Of a DNA stretch of 64,000 bases, positions 35,219-45,326 are shown piece by piece (positions within the stretch are counted from its first letter, which is position 1; each line of letters opens with the position of its first letter). The notes under the pieces were generated by a model. It was not told the origin of the DNA, made no database searches, and was given only the letters and a program-made list of their open reading frames with translations. The position numbers were made by a program, and so were the translations under genes. This DNA comes from Glaciecola sp964195425 (GTDB lineage: Bacteria; Pseudomonadota; Gammaproteobacteria; Enterobacterales; Alteromonadaceae), in NCBI GenBank assembly GCA_964195425.1, contig CAXMOM010000073.1, forward strand, positions 1 to 64,000, given 5' to 3'.

Positions 35219-37537
35219 TTATTTTTTGTGCGAGTTAAACCAAAGCAGTCTGGCGATGGCTGGTAACACAATTATTGCACCTAACATGTTCACTAAAAAC
35301 ATGAAGGTCAGTAATATTCCCATATCCATCTGAAATTTTAAGCTTGAAAATACCCAAGTACTTACGCCAATAGCTAAAGTAATTCCGGTAAATAGCACCG
35401 CACTTCCTCTTTCTTTTAAGGCTTCTAAATATGCAGTTTGGACATCATCACCCGCTTTTAAGCGTTGAGACATAGTCGATAAAATATAAATGCCATAGTC
35501 GACGCCTATACCCACGCCAAGTGCAATAACCGGCAAGGTAGAAACCGTTAAGCCTATTTGCAAATAAGTCATTAAGGCTTGTGCCAACACCGACACCACA
35601 TAAAGTGGGATAACAACCGATAGCGTGGCTCTTATAGAACGAAAGCTAATTAAACACAATATTATGACAGCGCCAAATACATAGTAGAGCATAGGATCTT
35701 GAGATGCCTCCACCGCTTCGTTTGTCGCCGCCATAACGCCAACAGGCCCCGATGCTAATTTGAATGAAAGTTCGTCTGATTGATATTCATCACGAATTTC
35801 TTTTATCGCGGTGACCACGGTGTTAATTGTTTCGGCTTTATGGTCTTCCATAAATAATATAACCGGCATTACCGAACAATCGCTGTTCAACAATCCTGAA
35901 GAAGATGGCACTCGCGAAACAGCTTGTACCATCGTGGACTGATTGCGCGGCAGCGCTTGCCACTTAGGGTTACCTTCGTTATAGCCAGCATTTACTGTTT
36001 TTGCCACCGAGGCTAATGATATACCCGATTGAACACCCGGAATGTTCTGCATTTTCCACTGAAAATCGTCTATGGCAGACATTACTTCATAACTAGTACA
36101 GGCTTCCGGCGTAGCTTCAACAATAACGGAAATATAATCGACTGTTATTTCAAATTTATCAGTGATTAAAAAAGTGTCTTGATTGTAGCGGGAATCTTCA
36201 TGGAGCGACGGAGCTCCTGCATGTAAGTCCCCTATTTTAAGATCTTGTGCTTGAAAACTTCCCCACACAAAAAGTGCACCTGTAACCAGCAAAATAACCA
36301 CCGCTATTTTTGGCGATGCACATTTTGCTACCATCAGCCAAAATTTAGATTCTTTTGGCTCTTTAGCGTATTTAGCTTTATGCGAGTCAGAAAGTTTCAC
36401 ATACGACATGAGCACAGGTAAAAGTAATAAATTGGTCAATATAATAACCGCGACACCCATACTAGCGGTAATAGCGAGTTCTTTAATTATGCCAATATCA
36501 ATAACCAGAAGCGTCATAAAACCAACAGTGTCAGAAAGTAAAGCAATACCCCCTGGGATCAATAAAGATGAAAATGCATACTGCGCTGAAGCCCTAACCG
36601 ATATGCCTTTGGCCGCCTTCTTACCCATGGCATTTATCATTTGTACGCCGTGACTCACCCCTATGGCAAAGACCAAAAATGGTACTAAAATTGACATTGG
36701 ATCCATGCCGAAGCCGAACAAGGTTAGCAGCCCTAATTGCCATACCACGGCAACAATAGAACACGCTAAGGGTAAAAACGTTAACGTAAAGGACTTGCAG
36801 AAGAAGTAGACCATGATGGCAGTAATAGCAATAGCAATGGCAAAAAACATAATGACGTCTTTTGCACCATCAGCAACATCACCAATCATTTTAGCAAAGC
36901 CAATTATATGGACACTTATTTTATCATCTTCGTATTGGCTGCGTAGCTGCTCCTCAAGTTTAGAAGCAATTTGCAAAGTATCTAAAGGCTCGCCTGTTTC
37001 TGGATTTATGTCTAGTAGTTGCGCGGTAACCATAGCACAGCGTGAGTCATTAGATATTTGACGCCCTACAATGCCGGCCTTATCTATGTTCTTTCGGACT
37101 ATTTGAAGTGAAGCGGGATTAGATGAGTTGAAGTCGGCTGGTATAACCGGTCCCCCAGAAAATCCGCCTTCAACAATTTCGGTAAAACGCGTTGAAGGTG
37201 CAAACAATGAAATAACAAGTGAGCGATTTACACCCTCTATAAAAAATAATTCATCATGTACATCTTTAAGCGTATCGAAAAAGTTCTGGTTATAAATAGT
37301 TTGATTTTTATCACACACCGACACCAGAATATTATTGGCACCACCAAAATTCTCTTTGTGCTTGATGTAAGTTTGCATATATTCGTGGTTAAGCGGGATA
37401 TTCTTTGTAAAGCCTGCATCTAGCTTTAATAATGATGCTTGATACGCTAGAAAGACAGTGGCAATTAAGAACAGAACTATTACCGCTATGCGGTTTTCAA
37501 ATACGAGCTTTTCTACTTTGTTAACAAATGGAGTCAT
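35219..37537 (-). CDS. RND superfamily exporter, MMPL/SSD type
   Basis: The protein is 772 aa. A first membrane helix (15-33) is followed by a periplasmic domain (about 35-220). There is then a six-helix bundle (220-400), a second periplasmic domain (about 430-620) and five more helices to the end. Motifs include the repeated GVSHGVQMINAM and GVGVDYGIYILSTM segments, each holding the helix-4 charged/polar residues of proton-coupled RND pumps, and GGIALLSDTVGFMTLL. Length and layout match the hydrophobe/lipid-exporting MMPL-like class, not tripartite drug pumps; no membrane-fusion protein gene is present. Its ATG lies 1 nt after the YCF48 gene stop, so the two are coupled. Confidence 0.9.
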   Translation of the reverse strand: MTPFVNKVEKLVFENRIAVIVLFLIATVFLAYQASLLKLDAGFTKNIPLNHEYMQTYIKHKENFGGANNILVSVCDKNQTIYNQNFFDTLKDVHDELFFIEGVNRSLVISLFAPSTRFTEIVEGGFSGGPVIPADFNSSNPASLQIVRKNIDKAGIVGRQISNDSRCAMVTAQLLDINPETGEPLDTLQIASKLEEQLRSQYEDDKISVHIIGFAKMIGDVADGAKDVIMFFAIAIAITAIMVYFFCKSFTLTFLPLACSIVAVVWQLGLLTLFGFGMDPMSILVPFLVFAIGVSHGVQMINAMGKKAAKGISVRASAQYAFSSLLIPGGIALLSDTVGFMTLLVIDIGIIKELAITASMGVAVIILTNLLLLPVLMSYVKLSDSHKAKYAKEPKESKFWLMVAKCASPKIAVVILLVTGALFVWGSFQAQDLKIGDLHAGAPSLHEDSRYNQDTFLITDKFEITVDYISVIVEATPEACTSYEVMSAIDDFQWKMQNIPGVQSGISLASVAKTVNAGYNEGNPKWQALPRNQSTMVQAVSRVPSSSGLLNSDCSVMPVILFMEDHKAETINTVVTAIKEIRDEYQSDELSFKLASGPVGVMAATNEAVEASQDPMLYYVFGAVIILCLISFRSIRATLSVVIPLYVVSVLAQALMTYLQIGLTVSTLPVIALGVGIGVDYGIYILSTMSQRLKAGDDVQTAYLEALKERGSAVLFTGITLAIGVSTWVFSSLKFQMDMGILLTFMFLVNMLGAIIVLPAIARLLWFNSHKK

Positions 37538-37538
37538 T

Positions 37539-38594
37539 TTATTCTTCTATTGATACTGTTTTTAAACCGCCTGCGGTGACCAATAAAAGGCCCTCATTCG
37601 ATGCTATACCAGCCAAAATTGCATCAGAAAACTCTGTGCTTATTAATGAAACTGAGGCGTGCTTTTGGCAACCTTCGGTGTTGCTAGCTTCTAATTTGGT
37701 AGAGTTAAGGTTTTGCATATCAATGCTGAGCAACACACCATTATTACCCGCAACAAATACGTTTGTTGGCGTAGTAATAACGGTATTTAACGATGTAGTG
37801 ACACATGTGGGAATAAGTACCGGCTCATTATCGTGAAGGACAAACATATTACCTCGTAATCCTACGGCCAATGAACTGTCGCCTTCCAAAATACCTACAT
37901 CAAAAAAAGAACCCTGATAGTCGATGGCTGAGCGATTCCAACTGCGTCCTCTATTGGCGCTGGTGGCTACTAAGCCGGCTTCGCCCGCAATATATAAGAT
38001 GTTATTAGCATAGGAAAATTGGTTTAAATGGGGCGATATAAAAGACAATTCTTCTAGATAAAATGCTTCGTCTTCCTTAATACTGTCTAAGTATTCATTG
38101 TCATCGTCTGACAGCATGCCAGGATGGCGTTCTTGGGTCCAAGTAATGCCGCCGTCCATAGAACGATAAAAGAGACCATACGCACCCGCTGCTACACCTT
38201 CATCTTTATCAAAAAAGTAAACGCTAAGTAAAGGTCTGTCTAAATCGGGGTCGCTTTGCACTACAGACCAAGTAAGACCTGCATCGCTCGATTTTATAAT
38301 AGTAGCATCGTGACCCACTGCCCATGCAACGTTATCAATACTAAAAACATTGGTTAATGTTACTTTGGTTGGTGAAGGTACTTGAGAAAAACTTGAAAGA
38401 GAGGAGTTTTCAGGAGTTTCGTTTACCAATATGTGGCCACGTTCTCCAACAATTATATTGTGCTGACCTATACTTGCCCCGAGCAATAAAGACTCTTTTA
38501 CCAAAGGCGCAATAAACGATTGTTCGTTTGAACTTGCGGATGTAAGTCCTAAAAAACTGCATGCCAACGTTGTTAAAATAATCTTTGTTCTCAC
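37539..38594 (-). CDS. YCF48-related secreted beta-propeller protein
   Basis: The protein is 351 aa with a signal peptide (about 1-21). BNR/YCF48-like repeats follow: NVAWAVGHDATIIKSSDAGLTW, GVAAGAYGLFYRSMDGGITW, ILYIAGEAGLVATSANRGRSW and SLAVGLRGNMFVL. Each blade carries the SxDxGxxW box. YCF48 of plants and cyanobacteria aids photosystem II assembly. In heterotrophs the fold recurs beside RND/DUF1329/DUF1302 genes, where its task is unknown; an assembly or gating factor for the neighbouring pump is an inference. It directly precedes the RND gene. Confidence 0.88.
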   Translation of the reverse strand: MRTKIILTTLACSFLGLTSASSNEQSFIAPLVKESLLLGASIGQHNIIVGERGHILVNETPENSSLSSFSQVPSPTKVTLTNVFSIDNVAWAVGHDATIIKSSDAGLTWSVVQSDPDLDRPLLSVYFFDKDEGVAAGAYGLFYRSMDGGITWTQERHPGMLSDDDNEYLDSIKEDEAFYLEELSFISPHLNQFSYANNILYIAGEAGLVATSANRGRSWNRSAIDYQGSFFDVGILEGDSSLAVGLRGNMFVLHDNEPVLIPTCVTTSLNTVITTPTNVFVAGNNGVLLSIDMQNLNSTKLEASNTEGCQKHASVSLISTEFSDAILAGIASNEGLLLVTAGGLKTVSIEE

Positions 38595-38610
38595 AAAATT
38601 TCCCTTTTAT

Positions 38611-38643
38611 AAAAAAAACGGTTGGCAATACCAACCGTTTTTC
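38611..38643. terminator. Hairpin between DUF1329 and YCF48 genes
   Basis: AAAACGGTTGG-CAATA-CCAACCGTTTT with A and T runs on both sides. On the minus strand it follows the DUF1329 stop closely. It could end or attenuate the DUF1302-DUF1329 transcript before the YCF48-RND pair, giving unequal expression. Confidence 0.85.
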
Positions 38644-38646
38644 CGA

Positions 38647-40011
38647 TTACCGTTTGCCTGCTCGTCTCAATGCTTGGGGCGTAAACTCTCTGTCATCAAG
38701 CTCGACAGTAAAGTCATACATTGATTCTTCATTATCTAAACCAATCGCTAAGTAACGACGTGAATTCAAATCATGGTATACATCAAGAGTAGACCAATGA
38801 GTAGGAACATCATAGTAGTTTACGCCATGAGCAATACCGACTCTGTATAGTTCACCTCGGTTGTCATACATATCAGCAACTTGAATCTGCCAGCTATCTT
38901 CGTCAATATAAAATACACGTTTTTGGTAAACATGCCGAAATTCTTCTTTCAGATTGGCTTCTACTACCCATACTCTATGCTTTTCAAAACGTGTTAAATC
39001 AGGATTAACATGCCCAGGTTTTAGAATATCATCATAGCTAGCGTTGTTACTATGTATAGCATAATTATTATAAGCTACATATAGTTCTTTTTTACCCACG
39101 AGTTTCCAATCGTATCGGTTTGGCGAACCATTGAACATATCGAAGTCGTCGGTAGTACGTAAGCCATCTGCCTGAGTCCCTGGTGCATCGTACGCAATAT
39201 TTGGCGCCCTGCGAACACGTCTTTGTCCGGTATTATAGGTCCATGCTTGACGAGGGTCTTTCACTTGATCCACTGTTTCATGAACCAGAAGTGCCGTGCC
39301 TGCCAGTCTGGCTGGCTTGGTAACGCTTTGTCTAAACTTAAATAATATGTTTTCTTCAGTTAGTCGTTCTGGTGTCATGTCCAACTCAGCATATTTGATC
39401 ATTAGCTGCTCGTCGAAACCAATTACATTGAAATCGCCACCAGCGGTTACTGCAGCTTGTCCGCCGTTTCGCTGAATACCCTGGCCTCTGTAACGAAGAG
39501 TATGGTTCCAAATAGCCTCAATACCACTTTGTGGAATGGGGAATGGAATACCAATTGCAGCGCCTTGAATACCACTTCCACCTTGCAACAATTCTGCAGT
39601 TGCGGCATTTCTCTTGGTAGCATCATACACAAACTGTGGATTAGAAGCCGAGCGCCTAGTTTGATAGACAGGCATTTTATATGTGTCAGGATACGTTTCA
39701 AACAGCTTTTTTTGACCGTCCGATAAAAATTCACTGTATTCAGAAACATTTTCAGCCGTAATGATAAACATCGGTTTGTCGCCCGGGAATGGGTCTATAT
39801 GGAAATCGCCCACTGTATAACCAGCAGGGGCAGAAGTAATACCTCCATCCCATACTGGGATACTGCCATCGGCATTGCCAGCCTTTGTTGCGCCTAAGGG
39901 CGTTAAACTTTCACCTAATGTCGCCACTTCAGCATTAGACACCTTCGCCAGTGCGTGCTGGCTAAGTACTGCTATGGCAATAGTCGTTGCAATTACACCA
40001 ATTTTTTTCAT
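38647..40011 (-). CDS. DUF1329 periplasmic/outer-membrane-associated protein
   Basis: The protein is 454 aa with a signal peptide (1-22, ending HALA). It carries the family hallmarks LTPLGATKAGNADGSIPVWDGG near the mature N-terminus, NHTLRYRG in the middle and YNTGQRRVRRAPNIAYD at about 260-275. It ends with YDVPTHWSTLDVYHDLNSRRYLA. The C-terminal half is predicted LolA/LolB-like in related families, consistent with handling a hydrophobic ligand in the periplasm. Ligand unknown. It follows DUF1302 by 12 bp on the same strand. Confidence 0.93.
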   Translation of the reverse strand: MKKIGVIATTIAIAVLSQHALAKVSNAEVATLGESLTPLGATKAGNADGSIPVWDGGITSAPAGYTVGDFHIDPFPGDKPMFIITAENVSEYSEFLSDGQKKLFETYPDTYKMPVYQTRRSASNPQFVYDATKRNAATAELLQGGSGIQGAAIGIPFPIPQSGIEAIWNHTLRYRGQGIQRNGGQAAVTAGGDFNVIGFDEQLMIKYAELDMTPERLTEENILFKFRQSVTKPARLAGTALLVHETVDQVKDPRQAWTYNTGQRRVRRAPNIAYDAPGTQADGLRTTDDFDMFNGSPNRYDWKLVGKKELYVAYNNYAIHSNNASYDDILKPGHVNPDLTRFEKHRVWVVEANLKEEFRHVYQKRVFYIDEDSWQIQVADMYDNRGELYRVGIAHGVNYYDVPTHWSTLDVYHDLNSRRYLAIGLDNEESMYDFTVELDDREFTPQALRRAGKR

Positions 40012-40023
40012 ATTGTATCGTCC

Positions 40024-42087
40024 TTAAATAGCGTATTTAATATTGAATGAAGCAAAATCACGGTCAGACAACGCATTAGTAGTACCAATACCGCCCCAAA
40101 AAGAGCTATACGAAGCTGAAAAAGACCACTTGCTCAAATAATCAAACGTAAATCCTAAGTTTGCCGACTTTCTGTCTTCAATAAATAAGAATAATGGGTC
40201 GGGCGTGGTGCCGTTCACATCATGAGCAAAGGTAGCACGCGCGCGTAAATTCATGCCCGCAAATACGTTGTTAAAATCGGCAACGGCAAGTAAACGATAT
40301 CCCCATGCGCCTTGCGTAGAAAACGGATTGGTTTCAGGCCCGTTTGATAAACCGACATGCAGACCCTCTCTATTATTACCGCCTAAAGGCTCTAACGAAG
40401 GTGTACGCGATGTACCTGGCGAATTCAAACGGATCACAGCAGGATCTGGAAAGTCTTGAATGCGCACATAGCCGGCTTCACCCAATAGAATAAGGTTGTC
40501 TGTACCAAATCTAGGCCCAAACACATGTGATGCAGTCATTTGAACTTGCCATGTATCTGATAACAAGAAACCATCAGCCGTTTCACCTGGTCCTACGCTT
40601 CTACCGATATTATTTAACTGCGAAATACCCGCCAAATCTGGGCGAAGACCAGCATTAGCTAGCTGCTCTGGCATAGCCATATATAGTAATTCAACATCAT
40701 CAATTTGTAATGGCTCATCTTGACGATATGCAAACTCGCCTGCAAGTGCGGTTTCACCTACGGTAGTGTTAAAACTAACACCATAAAGCTTGATGTCTTC
40801 TGGATAAGCAAATCTTGACTCTGAAAACGCGTTTAAATCTTGCAGGTTATCTCGTGTGATAGTCGTTGAGGCCAACATGGCTAAGTCTCTGCCAATACCC
40901 GCTTGGGTGAAGTCAGATGTTATACCCGAAACTAATGGCCGCTGCGAATGATAGTTTATGTGATAGAAACCAAACTCAGTTTCATTCAAATCGGCAGCAA
41001 ACCAAGATAGTTTGAGGCCGTATTGGCCAGAATCGCTAGCTTCATCGTGAGCAGCGTCGCTTTTGGCTCGAACAGTTACTTTTGTTGGATACGCTAAATA
41101 GGCTTGGCCTGCTAGCTCCGGAGAAATAACGCCAGACGCTAATGCAGAACCTAAACCGTTCAATTGCGACAACAATGTGTCTGCGTCTATATCAGGGTTA
41201 CCTGTGAAGCCTAACTGAACATTATTAAACGAACCGCCCTCGCCTGCAAAATCGTTCCCCGCAAAATAACTACCTGCAACTGGCAATAATGAACGCTCAT
41301 ATTCGTATTGATAATAACCTTCAATACTAATCGTATCGGTTACCCCTGCTGATACATACACCATCCCTACCGGAATAAACACTTCTTTCAATTCTGAGCC
41401 AGGCGCGCGAGCCCTAGTCACGTCCACAGGATTGGTGGTGTTAATACCGTGCTGAATGAAAGTACTTTCACCCCAACTCACTACTTGATCACCAACTCGG
41501 ATACTAACCGGAGTATCACCTACATAGAAATCGGCATAGGCAAAAAAATCTAACATTCTTATATCACTACAAAGCTCATCGCTGGCGCTAGAATCTCGGC
41601 ATGGATCCACTGTGGTTCCCGTAATAGGATTAGACCAATCTCTGTCTGAATCAGACAATTCAAAATCATAAAAGTAAAAGCCACGAGCGAAGAACCCATA
41701 ATCGCCATAGCTAACATCGAGTTCGTGTAAGCCAACAAATTGGGTTGAAAAAGCTTTACCGGGGTCGAAGCTTAAGTTGCCTAAATCACCATTGGCTGAA
41801 TAGCCGCCATCTGATAAAGCCCATACATCTGCGCTAGGATAAATAACGTTTGTTGCGGCATTATAGCCTGACCAATCAAACTGAGGATGATTACTGTTGC
41901 CGATAAGATCAAAATCACGATCTTCAACACGAATACTTGTTGCCAATGTAAAGTTAGAATCTAAGTTTACTTCAAGGTCGCCAAAATTCCAGTCAGCAGC
42001 ATAAACACTAGTCGACGTTGCTGCCATTATTGCAGCAACACCTATTGCGATAGAAGTCTTTTGAAAAGCGCTAAGCTTATTTTTCAT
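40024..42087 (-). CDS. DUF1302 outer-membrane protein
   Basis: The protein is 687 aa with a signal peptide (1-30, ending SVYAADW). It shows DUF1302 features: a WNFGDLEVNLDSNFTLATSIR start, GFFARGFYFYDFEL, GDQVVSWGESTFI and alternating strands to the end. The last residues FASFNIKYAI resemble a beta-barrel C-terminus. It probably forms an outer-membrane barrel that works with the RND pump and the DUF1329 protein. First gene of the four-gene envelope cluster, with about 217 bp of upstream DNA for its promoter. Confidence 0.92.
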   Translation of the reverse strand: MKNKLSAFQKTSIAIGVAAIMAATSTSVYAADWNFGDLEVNLDSNFTLATSIRVEDRDFDLIGNSNHPQFDWSGYNAATNVIYPSADVWALSDGGYSANGDLGNLSFDPGKAFSTQFVGLHELDVSYGDYGFFARGFYFYDFELSDSDRDWSNPITGTTVDPCRDSSASDELCSDIRMLDFFAYADFYVGDTPVSIRVGDQVVSWGESTFIQHGINTTNPVDVTRARAPGSELKEVFIPVGMVYVSAGVTDTISIEGYYQYEYERSLLPVAGSYFAGNDFAGEGGSFNNVQLGFTGNPDIDADTLLSQLNGLGSALASGVISPELAGQAYLAYPTKVTVRAKSDAAHDEASDSGQYGLKLSWFAADLNETEFGFYHINYHSQRPLVSGITSDFTQAGIGRDLAMLASTTITRDNLQDLNAFSESRFAYPEDIKLYGVSFNTTVGETALAGEFAYRQDEPLQIDDVELLYMAMPEQLANAGLRPDLAGISQLNNIGRSVGPGETADGFLLSDTWQVQMTASHVFGPRFGTDNLILLGEAGYVRIQDFPDPAVIRLNSPGTSRTPSLEPLGGNNREGLHVGLSNGPETNPFSTQGAWGYRLLAVADFNNVFAGMNLRARATFAHDVNGTTPDPLFLFIEDRKSANLGFTFDYLSKWSFSASYSSFWGGIGTTNALSDRDFASFNIKYAI

Positions 42088-42304
42088 GGGATTACCTTCT
42101 CAAAAATCATATGTTAACGTGTGCAAAATAAAGTGGCAACACGTCGTTTAAATAATTAACAAAATAATTACATCATTTTAGCCCAACCGCAAGAACAAAT
42201 CGTACCAGTTGCAGCATATCCGTGAAATATTTATGCATTTGTCCACTACACATTAAAAATATAGGTTTCCATCAGCACTGTGGCGCTTTATTGCACTGTT
42301 ATTA

Positions 42305-42550
42305 TTAATGAATGTGGTTGATGCTGATAATTTTATTGCTTTGGTCAACTATTAATTGATAACTGCCTTGCAGACCACTAGGTGAAATAAATTTCTGCAT
42401 ATTTTGTTTGGGTAACTGAATACGCTTGCCTTCAATATCGGTAACAAGTAAATATTTAATTTGGTGGCGATACAAGTCTTCACATTCAGCGTAGCTCATA
42501 CTTACTGAAAAATAGTGCGATTTTTGATCTTTGGTTGTTTTCTTTACCAT
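42305..42550 (-). CDS. DUF2835 family small protein
   Basis: The protein is 81 aa. The pattern YFSVSMSYAECEDLYRHQIKYLLVTDIEGKRIQLP then QNMQKFISPSGLQGSYQLIVD matches the DUF2835 family of about 70-residue gammaproteobacterial proteins. Function unknown. It lies 23 bp downstream of pepN on the same strand and is likely co-transcribed with it. Confidence 0.88.
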   Translation of the reverse strand: MVKKTTKDQKSHYFSVSMSYAECEDLYRHQIKYLLVTDIEGKRIQLPKQNMQKFISPSGLQGSYQLIVDQSNKIISINHIH

Positions 42551-42573
42551 TTAAACGTACTTCCGACGCTAGT

Positions 42574-45210
42574 TCACATTGTTAAAGCTTTACTAATTTT
42601 TTCAAACAAATCATTACTCAAACCCTTCACACCGTACAGCCTATTTAACTGCATCTTGATTAATTGTTGATTTTCATCGGCATAATTAGAAAATTGCATA
42701 AGAGGTGTTAATAAACGCGACGCGATTTGCGGATTTATTTTGTCTAAAATTATCAAATAGTCTGTTAAGTACTTATACCCCGAGCCATCTATTTTATGAA
42801 ATCCTAATGTATTATAAAAGGCAAATGAACCAATTAATGAGCGCACTTTATTCGGGTTTTTAATAGAATATTGCTGATGCGCTTGTAATAAGTCCAAGTG
42901 GGCTAATATATCGGTTTTGCTCGATTTTCCATGCATAGCAAACCACTTATCCATTACTACCGCGTCATGCCCAAATTGACTTTCAAAACTAAGCATTAGT
43001 GAATCGAACATATCACCTTGATTAACCTGAGCTGCTTTCAATGCACCTAAACGGTCAGACATATTGTGTGCGCTTTGATATTGTGCCTGAATAAGTGACG
43101 CCGCAGATTCTTCATTGCTATATGCAAATAAATGCAAACAGGTATTTTTTAACGATCTATCATTTACCTGCTGTTTTTCATAAGCATATGGAGGCTGATT
43201 TACCGATAAGCGCGCATAGGTTGCTTTGCAAAACGTGTGCAAATTTGCAGATAATTGCGCTACTACTTTATGTCGAGCATGGTATAAAACTATGGGGTTC
43301 ACTTTTTCTATTTGAGAATAAAGAGACTCTGCACTGGGAACCGACAATATTTGAGCTAACACTTCAGGCGCTACTGTTAGGGCTTGAATAGCATCGGCAA
43401 GCTTTTCAATGGCATTACTTAGCGCAGTGTCAGTGTTTGTATCAGCGCCACTTGATGCGCAATACACTTCTTTTATCAACATTACGTAAGCGTTATGCGA
43501 TGCTTCCCATTTTGCATAATCACTAGTAGCAAACTTAATAATTACTAGCAATTGCGCCAGGGTATACTCATATTCAATGACTACTGGTGCAGAAAAATTT
43601 TGTAACAATGATGGCGTAATCTGGTCACTTGCGGCATCTAAATGTAGAGTGCTAGATGAACTTTGTAGCACCAAGGTATCGTTTTCTAGTTGTGTATCGA
43701 CCTTTTGTCCGTTTGGGAGAAAACACTCTAGTTTAATAGGCACATACAAATCTTGTTTTTGTACTTGACCGGCAGTAGCTTTATTGATTTGTGTAAAGCT
43801 AAGTGTAGTCTTATTGTTGCTCGAGCTTTGCTGTTTCACTTTAACCACAGGTGTACCCGATTGCGAGTACCATCTTTTAAAATGTGATAACTCAACGTCA
43901 TTTGCTTCTTGCATCGCGTTTACAAAATCATCGCAGGTTACTGCATGCCCGTCGTGACGAGAAAAATATTCATCCATACCCTTTCTAAAGCCTGATTTGC
44001 CTAAAAGCGTATGTAGCATTCGTATTACTTCAGCCCCTTTATTGTAAACCGTTACGGTGTAGAAATTACTCATCTCCATCACTTCATCAGGTCTTATTGG
44101 GTGGCTCATTGGTCCGGCATCTTCAGCAAATTGATGCTCGCGCATTACGTTTACCTGACTGATTCTTGTAACTAATTCACTGTACATATCTGCTGAAAAC
44201 TGTTGATCCCGAAACACCGTCAGCCCTTCTTTTAAGCTCAATTGAAACCAATCTCTGCAGGTAACTCGGTTACCGGTCCAATTGTGAAAATATTCATGCG
44301 CAATAACCGCCTCAATATTGAAATAGTCTTCATCGGTTGCGGTATTGGCATCTGCTAGTACGTATTTTGAATTAAATACATTTAAGCCTTTGTTTTCCAT
44401 TGCGCCCATATTAAAGAAATCGACGGCAACGACCATATAAATGTCTAAGTCATATTCTAAACCATAGGTTTGCTCGTCCCATTGCATCGCTTTTTTGAGG
44501 GAGTCTAGTGCATGCTGGCCTTGGCCTAATCGGCCTTCATCGACAAACAGTTCTAGGGCAATTCTTTTGCCGCTTTGGGTTATGAAATGGTCAGACAGTT
44601 TATCGAAGTGTCCCACAACTAATGCAAATAAATAACAAGGTTTTGGAAATGGGTCTTCCCACACGCAGGTCCGCTCGCCGTTAACAAAACCGGTATCTTC
44701 AATAAGGTTGCCATTGCTTAGCAGGTAGCTGTCAGACTCTCGTTTACTGACGATAGTTACTTTGTAAATCGCAAGTACATCAGGACGGTCTAAAAAATAC
44801 GTGATTTTACGAAAGCCTTCTGCCTCGCATTGAGTGCAGTAAGCATTATTTGAATAATATAAACCTTCTAAACTCGTATTTTCATTTGGTTTAATAGTAT
44901 TGACAATCGTTAGGGTAAAACTATCAAGTGCAGTGTAAAGCTCTATTCCGTCCTCAAGCAAACGAAAATCCTGATTTTCATGCAGAGTTTGTTCATTAAT
45001 CTGAATTGATTGTAGACACAAATCTTTACCATTTAAGAATAGAACAGCCGATTCTGAATCGATTCTTTTAATCTTTGAAACATTCGTCACTTTGGTTTCG
45101 TCGGGATCCAAATTAAAAGTTAAATCGACGGTTTCGATAGTATGAGTTGGGGGTAGGTAGTCGCCTCTTTTTTTGCTAACTAGTGATGTAGTTACTAACG
45201 GTGCAGTCAT
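42574..45210 (-). CDS. pepN: Aminopeptidase N (M1 metallopeptidase)
   Basis: The protein is 878 aa, the length of gammaproteobacterial PepN. The N-terminal beta domain is followed by the thermolysin-like core with GAMENKGLN (substrate amino terminus) and HEYFHNW, the zinc HExxH motif. The second Glu ligand follows in SLKEGLTVFRDQQF. The C-terminal alpha-solenoid is complete to residue 878. It removes N-terminal residues from cytosolic peptides. DUF2835 follows it at 23 bp. Confidence 0.97.
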   Translation of the reverse strand: MTAPLVTTSLVSKKRGDYLPPTHTIETVDLTFNLDPDETKVTNVSKIKRIDSESAVLFLNGKDLCLQSIQINEQTLHENQDFRLLEDGIELYTALDSFTLTIVNTIKPNENTSLEGLYYSNNAYCTQCEAEGFRKITYFLDRPDVLAIYKVTIVSKRESDSYLLSNGNLIEDTGFVNGERTCVWEDPFPKPCYLFALVVGHFDKLSDHFITQSGKRIALELFVDEGRLGQGQHALDSLKKAMQWDEQTYGLEYDLDIYMVVAVDFFNMGAMENKGLNVFNSKYVLADANTATDEDYFNIEAVIAHEYFHNWTGNRVTCRDWFQLSLKEGLTVFRDQQFSADMYSELVTRISQVNVMREHQFAEDAGPMSHPIRPDEVMEMSNFYTVTVYNKGAEVIRMLHTLLGKSGFRKGMDEYFSRHDGHAVTCDDFVNAMQEANDVELSHFKRWYSQSGTPVVKVKQQSSSNNKTTLSFTQINKATAGQVQKQDLYVPIKLECFLPNGQKVDTQLENDTLVLQSSSSTLHLDAASDQITPSLLQNFSAPVVIEYEYTLAQLLVIIKFATSDYAKWEASHNAYVMLIKEVYCASSGADTNTDTALSNAIEKLADAIQALTVAPEVLAQILSVPSAESLYSQIEKVNPIVLYHARHKVVAQLSANLHTFCKATYARLSVNQPPYAYEKQQVNDRSLKNTCLHLFAYSNEESAASLIQAQYQSAHNMSDRLGALKAAQVNQGDMFDSLMLSFESQFGHDAVVMDKWFAMHGKSSKTDILAHLDLLQAHQQYSIKNPNKVRSLIGSFAFYNTLGFHKIDGSGYKYLTDYLIILDKINPQIASRLLTPLMQFSNYADENQQLIKMQLNRLYGVKGLSNDLFEKISKALTM

Positions 45211-45326
45211 GTGGAATAATACCCTATTTCAAAGATGATGTAGTAGCCATCAGTATTGCAAGATAACGACTACAGGTAACGATAAACAGCAGCGTCTATG
45301 GCTACTATGAGGAAGTAATGATTAAC

